The position numbers and the translations under genes are program-made. Positions 1 to 8,718 of a stretch of DNA of 33,033 bases are shown here, piece after piece. The stretch is from positions 1-33,033 of the forward strand of contig NZ_FYDG01000021.1 in NCBI RefSeq assembly GCF_900187365.1, read 5' to 3'. The notes under the pieces are model-generated. The model ran no database searches. It saw only the letters and a list, made by a program, of their open reading frames with translations, and had not been told where the DNA came from. Source of the DNA: Rhodoblastus acidophilus (GTDB lineage Bacteria > Pseudomonadota > Alphaproteobacteria > Rhizobiales > Beijerinckiaceae). How positions within the stretch are numbered: the first letter of the stretch is position 1; each line of letters opens with the position of its first letter.

Positions 1-1
1 C

Positions 2-100
2 TTATGGGCCGCGATCCGGAAAGCCTTTCAGAGCTTCACTCCAGACGAATGCCGCAACTATCTCGCCGCAGTTGGATATGACGCATATGATCCAATATGA
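2..100 (+). pseudogene. IS630-type transposase, C-terminal end only
   Basis: The window opens inside a reading frame that ends at the TGA at 98-100. The 32 visible residues include FTPDECRNYLAAVGYDA, which matches the usual C-terminus of IS630-family DDE transposases. The start and catalytic residues lie outside the window, so it cannot be told whether the element is complete. A 6-bp hairpin overlaps the stop codon. Function (cut-and-paste transposition at TA sites) is from family knowledge only. Confidence 0.7.
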
Positions 101-113
101 GCGGCCACCGCTC
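99..113. repeat. Short hairpin at the IS630 end
   Basis: GAGCGG (99-104) and CCGCTC (108-113) form a perfect 6-bp stem around a 3-nt loop and overlap the transposase stop. It could be a terminator or part of the terminal repeat of the IS. There is no T-tract. Confidence 0.35.
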
Positions 114-145
114 TAAGAGCGTCGGCAGAACACAACCTGCGCGTG

Positions 146-161
146 ATTATTAATTAATAAT
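146..161. promoter_or_regulatory. 16-bp AT palindrome upstream of the glycoside hydrolase
   Basis: ATTATTAATTAATAAT is a perfect palindrome in the AT-rich stretch between the IS630 end and the glycosidase gene (start at 276). Its symmetry and position fit a regulator-binding or promoter site. No regulator is identified. Confidence 0.3.
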
Positions 162-275
162 ACAACTTAACCGCGCATATTTAAACGCGCGATGGCCTAA
201 AGCGCGGCACGCGCGCAATTGGTCAGCCGACCGCCGTCGCAGAAACGTCGATGTATCTTGATTGAGGCAACAAAA

Positions 276-1838
276 ATGTTCTCTCGACTAATGACGGCGC
301 TGGCAGTCCTAACACTGGACGTCGCCAGTTGCCTGCCGAGCTTCGCCCTGAATGGCGACCAAATCGGTGGCTTTGGCTTCAACGTCACCGAAAGCCTCTT
401 GAACCCTGCAGAGCCTGGCGTCACGAAGGATCAGGTGGACCGACAGGCCGCACGATTGACCTATGACGCCCGAATGAGCGGTGCAAAAACCCTGCGCTGG
501 TTCTCCACGGACGTATGGCCGCAATGGCAATGCACGAACGATCCCGAGAACGCTGATGGTACGATCGATCCCAATTGGCAATCAGTCGCCGACTCCTTAT
601 TGACGAATGCGCAGCAGAACGGACTCCGCGTAGTCGTCGTTCTCGCGAATGCCACCAACAGCGGTTTCGGTGGTGTGGCGCCAAACTCCTCACCGGCAAC
701 CCTGAAAACATGGGCCAACCATCGCGCCGCCGTACAAGGCTTCGACAAATATCCGGCGTCCGCCCATGATTGCACAAATGTGCCTCCCTATTTTTCGTTT
801 TCTGAGGCCAGTTGGTTCAGCAATCCCCTGCTTAGTGAGCGTCTGACTCAACGCTTTGTCACGATGGCACGATTTCTTGCGAAATACCCCGGCTTAGGTG
901 GGATCGAATTATTTAACGAACCTGACTACGCATTGACGCACACCAGTTCCTTCTGGGTGCCGGTTACAAAAATGCTGACGTCTGTTAAAAATGCGGATCG
1001 CGCATTGGCGACAATTCCCGTCTATTCAGGCGTCGCGTGGTGGAACGCCACTATCATTCAGCAGGCACGCGCCTCCGGTGCCTGGAGCCTTGAGCCTTTC
1101 ATAACAGTTCACAATTACACTGATGCACGACAAACAGAATCAAAAATTAACTCCGACCTAAATGGACTGGTTGATTATCTTACAACTATTGCGCCAGACA
1201 AGCCCATCATCATTGGAGAGGCCGGCTCTAGTGTGAGCTTGTCGCAGTTGTCGGATAATGCGAAGATGCTTCGCGTGCTTTTGGGCATATATTCACGCCG
1301 ACACGTGGGTCTTTGGGTTTGGGGAGACTGGTTTCCCGACTCCGACACGGATATGAAGTGGGATTTCAATCACCGCTCCGTCGCTGGCCCAAGCCAAGCG
1401 CCCTTCTTTTTCGATCAAAATCGGACGGCGAGTTACTCCACAGGCAGATCGGTGCCGCTCTCAGGAGGACAACCGTTCACGCTTTCCGCAAACGTGGTCA
1501 GCGATCCTGATGCAAAGATCAATGGCGTTTGGGCGATCAGCTTGAATTCTGAACGTTTTGTTGGATTTTCACGCGCGGGCATCTTTGCAAAGCCTTCCAG
1601 CCTTCCTGGCATCTTCGCAGAGCCGCAGCCGACCTATTTCTTCGATCAAAAAACGACCCCGATGCGTTGGGCGCAGATTGATCGGCAGGGAACGCAATGG
1701 CAGCTGCGCGTTTTCCAATGCTCGAAAAGTGGCGGAGCTCATACGCCAATCGCCCTCCTCGGCTTGATCGAAGGCACCAAGCGCGCCAACGTCGATCAGT
1801 GCCCCTATTCGATCGAAGCTATAAACGCAGAATTGTGA
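276..1838 (+). CDS. Secreted clan-A (GH5/GH39-like) glycoside hydrolase
   Basis: A predicted exported glycosidase of 520 residues. The start at 276 is preferred over an in-frame start at 219 because GAGG lies just upstream and the protein then begins with a signal peptide: a positive N-terminus, a hydrophobic core and a likely cut after SFA near residue 24. A TIM-barrel-like domain follows. Two glutamates are spaced as in clan GH-A: E215 in GIELFNEPDY (acid/base) and E315 in PIIIGEAGSS (nucleophile). The C-terminal 150 residues look like an extra beta-rich module. The substrate cannot be told from sequence. It converges on the pseudopilin genes gspG-gspK, so it is a plausible T2SS substrate (inference). 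The upstream neighbour is an IS630 end. Confidence 0.75.
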   Translation: MFSRLMTALAVLTLDVASCLPSFALNGDQIGGFGFNVTESLLNPAEPGVTKDQVDRQAARLTYDARMSGAKTLRWFSTDVWPQWQCTNDPENADGTIDPNWQSVADSLLTNAQQNGLRVVVVLANATNSGFGGVAPNSSPATLKTWANHRAAVQGFDKYPASAHDCTNVPPYFSFSEASWFSNPLLSERLTQRFVTMARFLAKYPGLGGIELFNEPDYALTHTSSFWVPVTKMLTSVKNADRALATIPVYSGVAWWNATIIQQARASGAWSLEPFITVHNYTDARQTESKINSDLNGLVDYLTTIAPDKPIIIGEAGSSVSLSQLSDNAKMLRVLLGIYSRRHVGLWVWGDWFPDSDTDMKWDFNHRSVAGPSQAPFFFDQNRTASYSTGRSVPLSGGQPFTLSANVVSDPDAKINGVWAISLNSERFVGFSRAGIFAKPSSLPGIFAEPQPTYFFDQKTTPMRWAQIDRQGTQWQLRVFQCSKSGGAHTPIALLGLIEGTKRANVDQCPYSIEAINAEL

Positions 1839-1913
1839 AGCCGTGATCGCAGACGCGGGTTCTGGGACGGCACGCTAAGCTAGGAGCTGAACCAGACGGA
1901 TATAAATCTTGCG

Positions 1914-1949
1914 CCAAAGGTGGCGATGTTTCAACATCGCCACCTTTGG
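1914..1949. terminator. 17-bp perfect hairpin between convergent genes
   Basis: Positions 1914-1930 and 1933-1949 are exact reverse complements with only TC between them. The hairpin lies 75 nt past the glycosidase stop and 39 nt before the gspK stop on the other strand, so it can act on transcripts from both sides. There is no clear T-tract on either side. Bidirectional terminator or mRNA-end stabiliser is the simplest reading. Confidence 0.6.
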
Positions 1950-1987
1950 TCAGACAGCGCCCTACGGAGAAATTCTGCTGAAGGTGC

Positions 1988-2896
1988 TCAACACTGCGGC
2001 AGCTCTGGCACGCTCATGGTGTCAAGTTCGCGCGAAAATCGCGACGCGCCCAAGTGGACTTCTCGCAAAATATAAAATTCGCCATCACCGGCTTGGAAGT
2101 CAACGATGGTTTCGCTCAAACCGCGCGCGCCATTGGACAAGCGGACCTCCACATGAACCATGAAAACATCGTGCGCAACATCCCGACTGTATGCGCTTGG
2201 AAACCGGGTATCATTACGATTTAACGAATTGGGGAATGGCGCGGCGGCGAGAATTGCGATCTGTTCCCGGGAGCCACCAAGCAGCGCCGCCAGTAAGGCC
2301 GGTGGTGCGCGACGCGAGTCGAGACCGTCTACGTGTGAATAAACCGTAGCAAACGGCAAAATCGCCTGAACTGAAGCTTGACCAAGATTTGCGACCTGAT
2401 CAAGCTCCAGCGCGGTCTGGAATGGCCCGCCCTTGGAACGGAATGGTTTGCCGGCGACCGGCGCGGCAGCACCAAAAATGGCGGGCGTGCGGAACTGCAC
2501 GACTGCACGCGCCGCAGCTAAAGCTTGTGCGGGGCCGAGTCCCGCGAGGCCACGGAATGCGTCGCGAAGCAACTCTTCGGTCGCGGCGTTCAAATCAATC
2601 TTGCCACCCTCGTCCTCGATCGAGATTGCGAGCGCAGCATCCTCAATCGAGCAAAAGCCAGGCACACCATTATGCGGCGGCGCTTCGCTCGCGAAACGTT
2701 CACGCGCCAAGCGAACGATCGCAACATTTGTCCCAGCTGCAGCTAGAAGCCTCGCCTGTTCAGTGTTAGCGGCGCTGAAGGCAGTCTGAAGCCTAAACCG
2801 GCCCGTGGCGCTAAAGGAGAGCACAATCGCCGCTATGGCGCCTAGTCCCCAGATCACCACGAGCAGCGCGTAGCCCCTATGGCGCTCCGATCTCAG
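1988..2896 (-). CDS. gspK: T2SS minor pseudopilin GspK
   Basis: Likely the tip pseudopilin that starts pseudopilus assembly with GspI and GspJ. The frame extends upstream of the GTG at 2860 and encodes a prepilin leader, RSERHRG before YALLVVIWG. The start is therefore set at a CTG (2896) that overlaps the gspG stop; an ATG is absent and the exact codon is uncertain. Residue +5 after the cut is Val rather than Glu, as is usual for GspK. A hydrophobic helix follows, then a large soluble domain with IDLNAATEELLRDAF and a helix-rich GLGPAQALAAARA segment typical of the family. It overlaps gspG by 4 nt, so the two are probably translationally coupled. Confidence 0.8.
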   Translation of the reverse strand: MRSERHRGYALLVVIWGLGAIAAIVLSFSATGRFRLQTAFSAANTEQARLLAAAGTNVAIVRLARERFASEAPPHNGVPGFCSIEDAALAISIEDEGGKIDLNAATEELLRDAFRGLAGLGPAQALAAARAVVQFRTPAIFGAAAPVAGKPFRSKGGPFQTALELDQVANLGQASVQAILPFATVYSHVDGLDSRRAPPALLAALLGGSREQIAILAAAPFPNSLNRNDTRFPSAYSRDVAHDVFMVHVEVRLSNGARGLSETIVDFQAGDGEFYILREVHLGASRFSRELDTMSVPELPQC

Positions 2897-3360
2897 CGCG
2901 GACCTCCAGCGCGAGTAAGAGCCCCAACATCAACTCCCTTACCGGTTGGTCCGAGTGAGCCGATGTCGTAAGGGCCGTTCTTTCCAGGCGCATGATAAAG
3001 ATAGTCGTGCCCCCAGGGATCGCGCGGCGTCGTTGTCGTCTTCAAATAGGGACCGTTCCAGCCAGCAAGCCCCGAAGGTGCACGCACCAGTGCGGCGAGC
3101 CCTTCTTCGTCGGTCGGATAGCGACCGGCGTCGAGATAAAAGAGATCGATCGCGCTGGCGAGATTCTCCATCTGGATCTGTGCGGTCTTCACCTTGGCTT
3201 CCGACAAATAATTCAACACGCGTGGACCGATTAGACCGACAACCATGCCGATAATCGCGAGAACAACCAACATTTCGACTAGCGAAAAACCAGCGCGGCG
3301 GGACGGGCGATGGGCGGCGCGCCATGCGGCGCGCTCGCGGAGGGCGGCAAGAGAAGACAC
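2893..3360 (-). CDS. gspG: T2SS major pseudopilin GspG
   Basis: The 155-residue main subunit of the pseudopilus. A GTG start at 3360 is chosen because GAAGGAG lies 7 nt upstream; the frame stays open further upstream but that part has no family character. The prepilin cleavage site is G24|F25 in RRAGFSLVEM, with Glu at +5 (E29) and a hydrophobic helix to about residue 46. The C-terminal domain has the expected DAGRYPTDEEGLAALV and WGHDYLY motifs, the calcium-site region of GspG. It is the first gene of a two-gene unit with gspK and lies away from the main E-F-H-I-J operon. Confidence 0.92.
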   Translation of the reverse strand: MSSLAALRERAAWRAAHRPSRRAGFSLVEMLVVLAIIGMVVGLIGPRVLNYLSEAKVKTAQIQMENLASAIDLFYLDAGRYPTDEEGLAALVRAPSGLAGWNGPYLKTTTTPRDPWGHDYLYHAPGKNGPYDIGSLGPTGKGVDVGALTRAGGPR

Positions 3361-3614
3361 AGACGAACTCCTTCGTGCGTCGGTTCGAGAACAGGTCGTC
3401 ACTCGTAGCGAAGCCGGCCTAGGGTTAATGGACGATAAAAGATGGCGGAACCGCGAGTCGAGTTTGCACCCGAACTGAGGCCAGCGAGTGCAGGCGCCTT
3501 TGATTAGATGCAAAGATCCGCGACCGACCCTATCTGCAGACATTTTCTGCTGAATTTGGGGAATGAGGCAAACGAAGCAGGACTGCGTAACCGGCGGAGA
3601 CATTCCAGAACGCT
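3361..3614. promoter_or_regulatory. Upstream region of gspG-gspK
   Basis: About 250 bp without a supported gene. It must hold the promoter for gspG-gspK on the minus strand. Only the gspG ribosome-binding site (GAAGGAG, about 3368-3374) is clear. No operator or hairpin stands out. Confidence 0.3.
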
Positions 3615-4244
3615 TCAAACCTCTTGTCTTTCTTGCGCCAAGATTAGATCCGCGTCCAGCGGCGCTCTGCACGAGACGGCGGTCATCACTTCCAAAGCCA
3701 ATGTCGCCGCTACGATCGGATCGAGTTTCGGGCTTGCGTCTTCAACCAAAATTGCAACGGCTAGACCACATGCAGACAAGGTCTCCTGGGGCGAAGACAA
3801 ATGGTTAACCCTAGAGATTTGCTTTATGCGCTCTCGAAATCTTGGTGCCGCAATAGGGGGCCACTCGTTGGGATAGTGGCTATTATCAACCGACAATGAC
3901 GGGTATGCAGCCTCAACTGTTCCTGCGGTCTGTGACGCGCGTAAGCTAGAGCCGTGGGGAAGTTTGCTAACGTTCGCTCCCAGACGGTCAACAACGGCGC
4001 TTATTTGGCCCGCAATTGACCCGTCACCTTCAAACAACAGAATAAACGCTTTAATAAATTCGAATTTGTCCTTCTCTAAACAATCATACCCAACGGCCCA
4101 TGACGACCACTCTCCAGTGATTGCAGCTGCAGCGCAAATGATCGTTTCAGTCTGCCGGTTGGAAATGGATCCATAGTACCCCCGCAGGCACGCCACTATG
4201 TCGTGCGCTGCACGTTTCTCGCGCTCACCAACTTGCGGCGTCAT
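3615..4244 (-). CDS. Hypothetical protein, 209 residues
   Basis: Not recognised. The predicted protein is soluble, with no signal peptide or membrane segment. It is mostly helical by composition, and its N-terminal half resembles a helical repeat (ACLRGYYGSI, AAAAITGEWSSWAVGYDC, KAFILLFEGDGS). The start is an ATG at 4244. Codon use is less GC-biased than in the T2SS genes and the AT-rich DNA upstream is followed by IS remnants, so it may be acquired. It could also be a non-coding frame. Confidence 0.5.
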   Translation of the reverse strand: MTPQVGEREKRAAHDIVACLRGYYGSISNRQTETIICAAAAITGEWSSWAVGYDCLEKDKFEFIKAFILLFEGDGSIAGQISAVVDRLGANVSKLPHGSSLRASQTAGTVEAAYPSLSVDNSHYPNEWPPIAAPRFRERIKQISRVNHLSSPQETLSACGLAVAILVEDASPKLDPIVAATLALEVMTAVSCRAPLDADLILAQERQEV

Positions 4245-4613
4245 TGTCCAACCTAAACTTTTGCAATGTTGAAATGTTGTTTATTTTTAAGCGACAGCGC
4301 TATCCGCCGGCGCACCTAGTCGAATGAATTCACCTTTTTACCTCTCGCACCTTAGGTGTAATAGGCCACTAATTTACCCCCCACCTGCGGCCTGCTGCCA
4401 AAACCCCTGGCCAACATTTCGCTTCGTCGGACCAGCCTAAAGCCTACAGGTGACGCCTAGCCCAATTGCACCAAACCACCCGCATCGAATTGGATCTAAT
4501 ATCTATGAATATGTTAGAGTTTGAAAAATAGCAATATGCTATTCAGTTTTGACGAACAATACCGTAGCGAAATAAAATCCGCACCATTGTTTTAGGCTCC
4601 GGACTCATAAGCA
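4245..4613. other. AT-rich gap without a supported gene
   Basis: About 370 bp with lower GC than its surroundings. No coding frame is convincing. A short palindrome, CACCTTAGGTG (4348-4358), is present. The right side borders the IS5-type remnant, so part of the gap may be old IS DNA. Confidence 0.4.
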
Positions 4614-4676
4614 TTAGCTGACAGTCGCCGCGATGCAGACGGTTGCGAGGAAATTGACGGCGTTTCGGTCATATGT
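4614..4676 (-). pseudogene. IS5-family transposase, C-terminal scrap
   Basis: Twenty codons ending at TAA (4614-4616) read YDRNAVNFLATVCIAATVS, the typical end of IS5-group transposases. The rest of the gene is gone; the sequence to the right belongs to an IS66 fragment. It marks the first of a run of IS fragments up to 8718. Confidence 0.6.
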
Positions 4677-4696
4677 AAGCGTCTTTTCAGCGCCGT

Positions 4697-5050
4697 TCAC
4701 TCTGCGGGCTTGAAATTCCAAGGCATGAGCGCCTGAATGTCCTTGTTGGGCCATCGGTTGGCGATTTGCTCCAGGATTTTTTCGCCCAGGCGTGTGGATC
4801 GACGCCGTTCATCTTGCAGGTTTGAAGCATGGTGGCGATGGTCTCCCAGGTCTGCCCGCCGGCGGCAGAGCCGGCGAATAACGCGTTTTTTCCTGTAATT
4901 GCCTGGGGCCTGATGGTGCGCTCAACGATATTGGAGTCCAGTTCGACGCGGCCGTCTTCAAGGAAGCGTCCGAGGACCGTTTGGTGCGATCGGCCATAGC
5001 GGATTGCCTCGGCCAATTTCGCCTTGCCGGAGATGCGCGGCAGCTCGCGC
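4697..5050 (-). pseudogene. tnpC: IS66-family transposase TnpC, 3' part, frameshifted
   Basis: This is the C-terminal third of an IS66 TnpC transposase. Visible family motifs are LPRISGKAKLAEAIRYG, the DDE-region RVELDSNIVERTIRP, and NALFAGSAAGGQTWETIA. The frame changes near 4771 at a run of six A: one frame reads WAKK and the neighbouring one continues with the expected ILEQIANRW and ends at TGA 4697-4699. A one-base loss explains this. The 5' part is missing because an IS256-type end begins at about 5051. It cannot encode an active transposase. Confidence 0.8.
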
Positions 5051-6122
5051 GAGAGTGTCGGAATTTCCGTGTGATGGCCATTTGGAAACAAATGGAGGCA
5101 TCATATGGCAAGACGGAAATCCCCGCTTGTTCCCGATCAGCTGCTTGACCAGCTTCTGGCCGGCGCGGATCCCAAGAGGCCTTTGCGAAAGATGGTCTTC
5201 TCGACGAACTGAAGAAGGCGCTCGCCGAACGGGCGCTGAACGCGGAGGTCGACCACCACCTTGACCAAGGCGAGCAGGACGGCCGGTCCAATTGCCGCAA
5301 CGGTTACGGGCACAAGACCGTGCTGACGGATACCGGCAAGATCGACGTCGCGGTCCCGCGCGACCGGTTGGCGACCTTCGATCCGCAGCTGATCGCCAAA
5401 TACCAGAGGCGTTTCCCGGGCTTCGACGCGAAGATCGTCTCAATGTACGCGCGCGGCATGAGCGTGCGCGAGATCCAGGGCCATCTGCGCGAGCTTTACG
5501 GCGTCGAGGTTTCGCCCGATCTCGTCAGCGCGGTAACCGACGCCGTGCTCGACGAGGTCGCGGAATGGCAAAACCGACCGTTGGAGCCGCTTTACCCCCT
5601 CGTTTTCTTTGACGCCATTCGGGTCAAGGTGCGCGACGAGGGTGTGCTCCACAACAAGGCGATCTACGTCGCGCTGGGCGTGCGGCCGGACGGAGCCAAG
5701 GAGATCCTCGGCCTTTGGATCGAGCAAACCGAAGGCACCAAATTCTGGCTGCGGGTGATGAACGAGCTGAAAAACCGCGGCGTTGAAGACGTGCTGATCG
5801 CCGTCGTCGACGGCCTGAAGGGATTTCCGGAAGCGATCACGGCGGTGTTCCCGGACGCCCAGGTTCAGACCTGCATCGTGCATCTGATCCGCAATGGGCT
5901 GGACTTTGTCTCCTAGAAGGACCGGCGCGCCATCGCCTCGGCGCTGAAGCAGATCTATCGCGCCAAAGACGCCGCTGCGGGCGAGCGGGAGCTCGACGCC
6001 TTTGCCGACGGACCCTGGGGACAAAAGTATCCGGCGATCGCCCAATCCTGGCGGCGTCACTGGAGCGAAGTCATTCCATTCTTTGCGTTTCCCGACGACG
6101 TGCGCCGGATCATCTACACACG
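5051..6122 (+). mobile_element. IS256-family element, truncated on the right
   Basis: The left boundary is put at about 5051, where IS66 homology stops and a terminal-repeat-like stretch (GAGAGTGTCGGAATTTCCGT) begins. The transposase frame starts at 5104. Homology is lost at about 6119 and no right terminal repeat was seen. It appears inserted in the IS66 copy and was later cut by the IS21-type element. Confidence 0.65.
5104..6119 (+). pseudogene. IS256-family transposase with frameshift and amber stop
   Basis: A mutator-type DDE transposase of about 340 codons, broken three ways. It starts MARRKSPLVPDQLLDQLLAG. Around 5180 one base is missing, so the next frame carries AFAKDGLLDELKKALAER. 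The core (5320-5916) includes FDAIRVKVRDEG and [11 protein letters not shown], which hold the first two catalytic aspartates. At 5914-5916 a TAG replaces the tyrosine codon of DFVSYKDR, after which the same frame continues through [14 protein letters not shown] to 6119, where homology ends before the last catalytic Glu region. It is non-functional. Confidence 0.85.
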
Positions 6123-6280
6123 GATGAGATTGACAAGCCGTTTGCCCCCCGTCGTACTATGATGCCCAAGCGCGGGCGACCTCGGGGCAAAGAGCGGAGC
6201 CTCCGGCCGCCAACTCCGCCAGGCCGCCTTTACAGTCCTGCCGGCTTGAGGCGTCCGCGCGACGAGTTCGGCCGGGTTTG

Positions 6281-7152
6281 CCGCTCGGCGACAAACCGAA
6301 CCTACACCGAGATGGCGACCCATTACGCGACCGCCATCCTGCCGACGCGGCCCCGCAAGCCGCGCGACAAGGCCAAGGTCGAGCGCGCCGTGCTGATCGT
6401 CGAACGCTGGCTGCTCGGACGGCTGCGCCGGCGCAACTTTTTACAGCCTGGCGGAACTGAACGCCGCCATCGCCGAAATGCTGAGGCAACTCAATGACGA
6501 GCGAACGATCCGTCGCCTCGGCGTCACCCGGCGGCAATTGCTGGAGGACATCGACCGGCCGGCGCTCAAGTCCCTGCCGATCGAACCCTACGAGTTCGCG
6601 CAATGGAAAACCTGCCGGGTCGGCGTCGACTACCACGTCGAAGTCTCCAGCCATTATTACTCGGTTCCGCACCGCTTCGCCCGCGCCGAGGTCGAGGCCA
6701 GGCTCACCGTCCGGACGGTGGAAATCTTCCTCCGGGGCGAGCGGGTCGCCGCGCATCTGCGCATGAGCGGCAACCACGGCCACACCACGGTGGCCGACCA
6801 CATGCCGTCCAGCCATCGCCGCTACAAGAACTGGACGATGGACAAGATCCGCGCCGACGCCGGGCGGATTGGGCCGGCGACGGCGGCCTTGTGCGAGCAG
6901 ATCATCGAGCATCGCCCCCATCCCGAGCAAGGCTTCCGCGCCTGTCTGGGCATCGTTCGTCTGGCGAAATCCTATGGCGAGGCGCGGGTCGAGGCGGCGG
7001 CCGAGCGCGCCATCGCCATCGGGGCGCGCACCTATTCCTCGGTCAAATCCATCCTCGACAAGAAGCTCGATCGCCGGCCCGCCGAACAGCGCGCCGCGGA
7101 GGCGCCGGTGATCGTGCACGCCAACATCCGCGGCCCGCGCTACTACAATTAG
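6281..7152 (+). pseudogene. istA: IS21 transposase IstA, C-terminal part, frameshifted
   Basis: Homology begins at [11 protein letters not shown] and runs through [13 protein letters not shown], the end of the integrase core where the last catalytic Glu lies. At about 6440 one extra T shifts the frame: the first frame reads RRNFLQPGG and the next continues [14 protein letters not shown] to the TAG at 7150-7152. The C-terminal half is well kept (VDYHVEVSSHYYSVPH, RPHPEQGFRACLGI). The N-terminal HTH and the first catalytic residues are missing. Confidence 0.85.
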
Positions 7153-7163
7153 GAGAGACGCTG

Positions 7164-7910
7164 TTGCTCAAACATCCAACGCTCGACCAACTCCACGCCC
7201 TCGGCCTGCACGGCATGGCCAAGGCCTTTGTCGAAATCTCGGCTTCCGATGAGGCCGGCGGTCTCAACCATCCAGAATGGCTCGGCCTTCTGCTCGATCG
7301 CGAAGCCTTGACGCGCCAGGACAAGCGAATGGCCGGACGGCTGCGCGCTGCGAAATTGCGCCAGCAGGCTTGCGTCGAAGACATCGATTATCGCAGCCCG
7401 CGCGGCCTCGATCGCGCCATGATGCAAAAACTCATCAAGGGCGACTGGATCGACGCCCACGACAATTTGGCCCTGGTCGAGCCAACAGGGGTCGGAAAGA
7501 GTTGGATTGCTTCGGCGCTTGGCCACAAGGCCTGCCGGGATAACCGCTCCGTCCTGTATCAGCGAGTTCCTCGGCTGTTCGAGGAACTCGCCCTTGCGCG
7601 CGGCGACAGACGCCATGCGCGCTTGCTGTGATCGCTCGGGCGCGCCGATCTCCTGGTGCTGGACGACTGGGGTCTTGAACCGCTCGACGCCGCGGCGCGA
7701 CACGATCTGCTGGAAATCCTCGAAGAGCGCTATGGGCGCAAATCCACGCTCGTCACTTCTCAGCTTCCCGTAGATCGCTGGCATGAAATCATCGGTGATC
7801 CCACTTACGCGGACGCGATCATGGATCGCCTCGTCCACAACGCACATCGCATCGAGCTGACCGGAGAAAGCCTGCGGCGCGCTCGCGCCAAGAGCGCGAT
7901 CACCTCTTGA
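7164..7910 (+). pseudogene. istB: IS21 helper ATPase IstB with internal TGA
   Basis: A DnaC-like AAA+ ATPase that assists IstA. A TTG start at 7164 has AGGAG 8 nt upstream and lies 11 nt past the istA stop. The Walker A motif (PTGVGKSW) and, past the break, the Walker B motif LLVLDDWG are present. A TGA at 7629-7631 stands where family members have a sense codon between ARLL and SLGRADLL; CGA to TGA is the simplest change. Without the stop the protein would be 248 residues, the normal length. Confidence 0.85.
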
Positions 7911-7962
7911 CCAGGCCCCGTTCCAGGCGCCAAAAAACCTAAGCCAGCATGCCCCACGACCC

Positions 7963-8052
7963 GGGCGCCATCATCCCGTTACCGGGGGGCGGCATCATCC
8001 AGGAATCGATGGGCGCCATTATCTCGTAATTGCCGGGCGCCTTCGCAGGAAT
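7963..8052. repeat. IS21 right-end repeats
   Basis: Four related units start GGGCGCC or GGGCGGC and mostly continue with CATCATCC or CATTATCT: 7963-7979, 7987-8005, 8011-8030 and a weaker one at 8035-8052. IS21-family elements carry such multiple terminal repeats as transposase-binding sites. They also create a spurious extension of the IS30 reading frame on the minus strand. Confidence 0.6.
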
Positions 8053-8058
8053 CGACAC

Positions 8059-8187
8059 AAGTTCGCGGCTGATTGTGCACTTTGGCCGGCCGAGCGCCTC
8101 GGCGATGGCGCCGATCGAGCGTCCGGCCGCACGCAAGACGCCGATCTGGTCCCTTTCCTCCTCGGAAAGGTGTGAATAGGATCGCAT
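8059..8187 (-). pseudogene. IS30-family transposase, N-terminal fragment
   Basis: An ATG at 8187 with GGGAG upstream opens MRSYSHLSEEERDQIGVLRA and a helix-turn-helix up to CTISREL, the standard N-terminal DNA-binding region of IS30 transposases. Homology stops at about 8059. The frame then runs on through the IS21 repeats to 7939, adding about 40 meaningless residues. The catalytic domain is absent. Confidence 0.8.
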
Positions 8188-8286
8188 GGCAACACTCCCA
8201 TTGGTCCTGAACAAGCCAAGCCGATATCAAATCGGCAGGGGGGTTGCACTTCGCTTCGGAACTCAGGCGCAAGCCGCCAGAATGGT

Positions 8287-8514
8287 GTCCGGCGTACGCT
8301 TACTGAAAACTATTATCTGCCGGGAGAACTGGAGCGCGAGCTCGCGGTCTTCTTCGAGCGCTACAACAACGACGGCTATCACGAAAGACTCCACAATCTC
8401 ACGCGGGCCAACGTCTATCGCGGCCGCGCCGAAGAATTTTTACACGAACGAGAAAAAATCATACGCCAGACCATCGAAACCCGCCGCTTGCAGCATCACG
8501 CACAAGCCGAATAA
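8287..8514 (+). pseudogene. IS3-family transposase OrfB, C-terminal fragment
   Basis: The frame with NYYLPGELERELAVFFERYN, GYHERLHNLTRANVYRG and a basic end (RRLQHHAQAE) matches the C-terminus of IS3-family OrfB integrases, including the last catalytic Glu region. There is no start codon. The likely right end of the element follows at about 8563-8574 (CTGACGACGGACA). It belongs to a different IS3 copy from the one at 18758. Confidence 0.75.
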
Positions 8515-8583
8515 CATGAGCCAGATCCTCCGCTCCTAAAATGCTCAGTTTGTCCCAATTTTTCTGACGACGGACAGGGCCTG

Positions 8584-8718
8584 ATGAATAATATCGTTTT
8601 CGTGGGACAGGATGTCCATAAGGCGACTATCGCGAGCGCAGTTTCGCGATCCGATGGATCCGATGGAAATCTCACGATCGCACATTCAAACGGTGAGCGG
8701 ACCAAACATCCATGTTAG
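8584..8718 (+). pseudogene. IS110-family transposase, N-terminal scrap
   Basis: An ATG at 8584 begins MNNIVFVGQDVHKATIASAV, the RuvC-like start of IS110 (DEDD) transposases with the first catalytic Asp in GQDVHK. Homology fades by about 8650. The frame ends at TAG 8716-8718 inside the 3' end of gspO on the other strand. Confidence 0.7.

Larger units (their letters stand above)
6123..8052 (+). mobile_element. IS21-family element, internally deleted and decayed
   Basis: The element holds the 3' half of istA, a nonsense-mutated istB and, at the right end, a set of repeats typical of IS21 termini. The left boundary is uncertain: 6123-6280 has no recognisable coding content, but the TTGACAAGCCGTTTGCCCCC stretch may be a left terminal repeat, followed by a deletion that removed the 5' half of istA. 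Confidence 0.65.

Noticed and set aside
3361-3672. N-terminal extension of gspG to 3672
   Set aside because: The GTG at 3360 has a strong ribosome-binding site and gives the normal GspG length; the extension has no family character.
4765-4780. Run of six A in IS66 TnpC as a programmed frameshift
   Set aside because: The zero frame does not give a proper slippery heptamer, IS66 TnpC does not normally need a shift, and the copy is truncated anyway.
5914-5916. Amber codon in IS256 as a possible recoded (read-through) site
   Set aside because: The gene also has a frameshift and a truncated 3' end, and nothing suggests amber decoding in this genome.
5440-7119. Long minus-strand frames (5440-6060 and 6157-7119) opposite the IS256 and IS21 genes
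   Set aside because: They are mirror frames of GC-rich transposase genes, with Arg/Gly/Asp-rich composition and no motif.
7963-8052. Repeats at the IS21 end as a CRISPR-like array
   Set aside because: The units are not identical, spacers are too short and uneven, and their place matches IS21 ends.
7939-8058. C-terminal 40 residues of the IS30 frame as a real domain
   Set aside because: This part is translated IS21 terminal repeat DNA.
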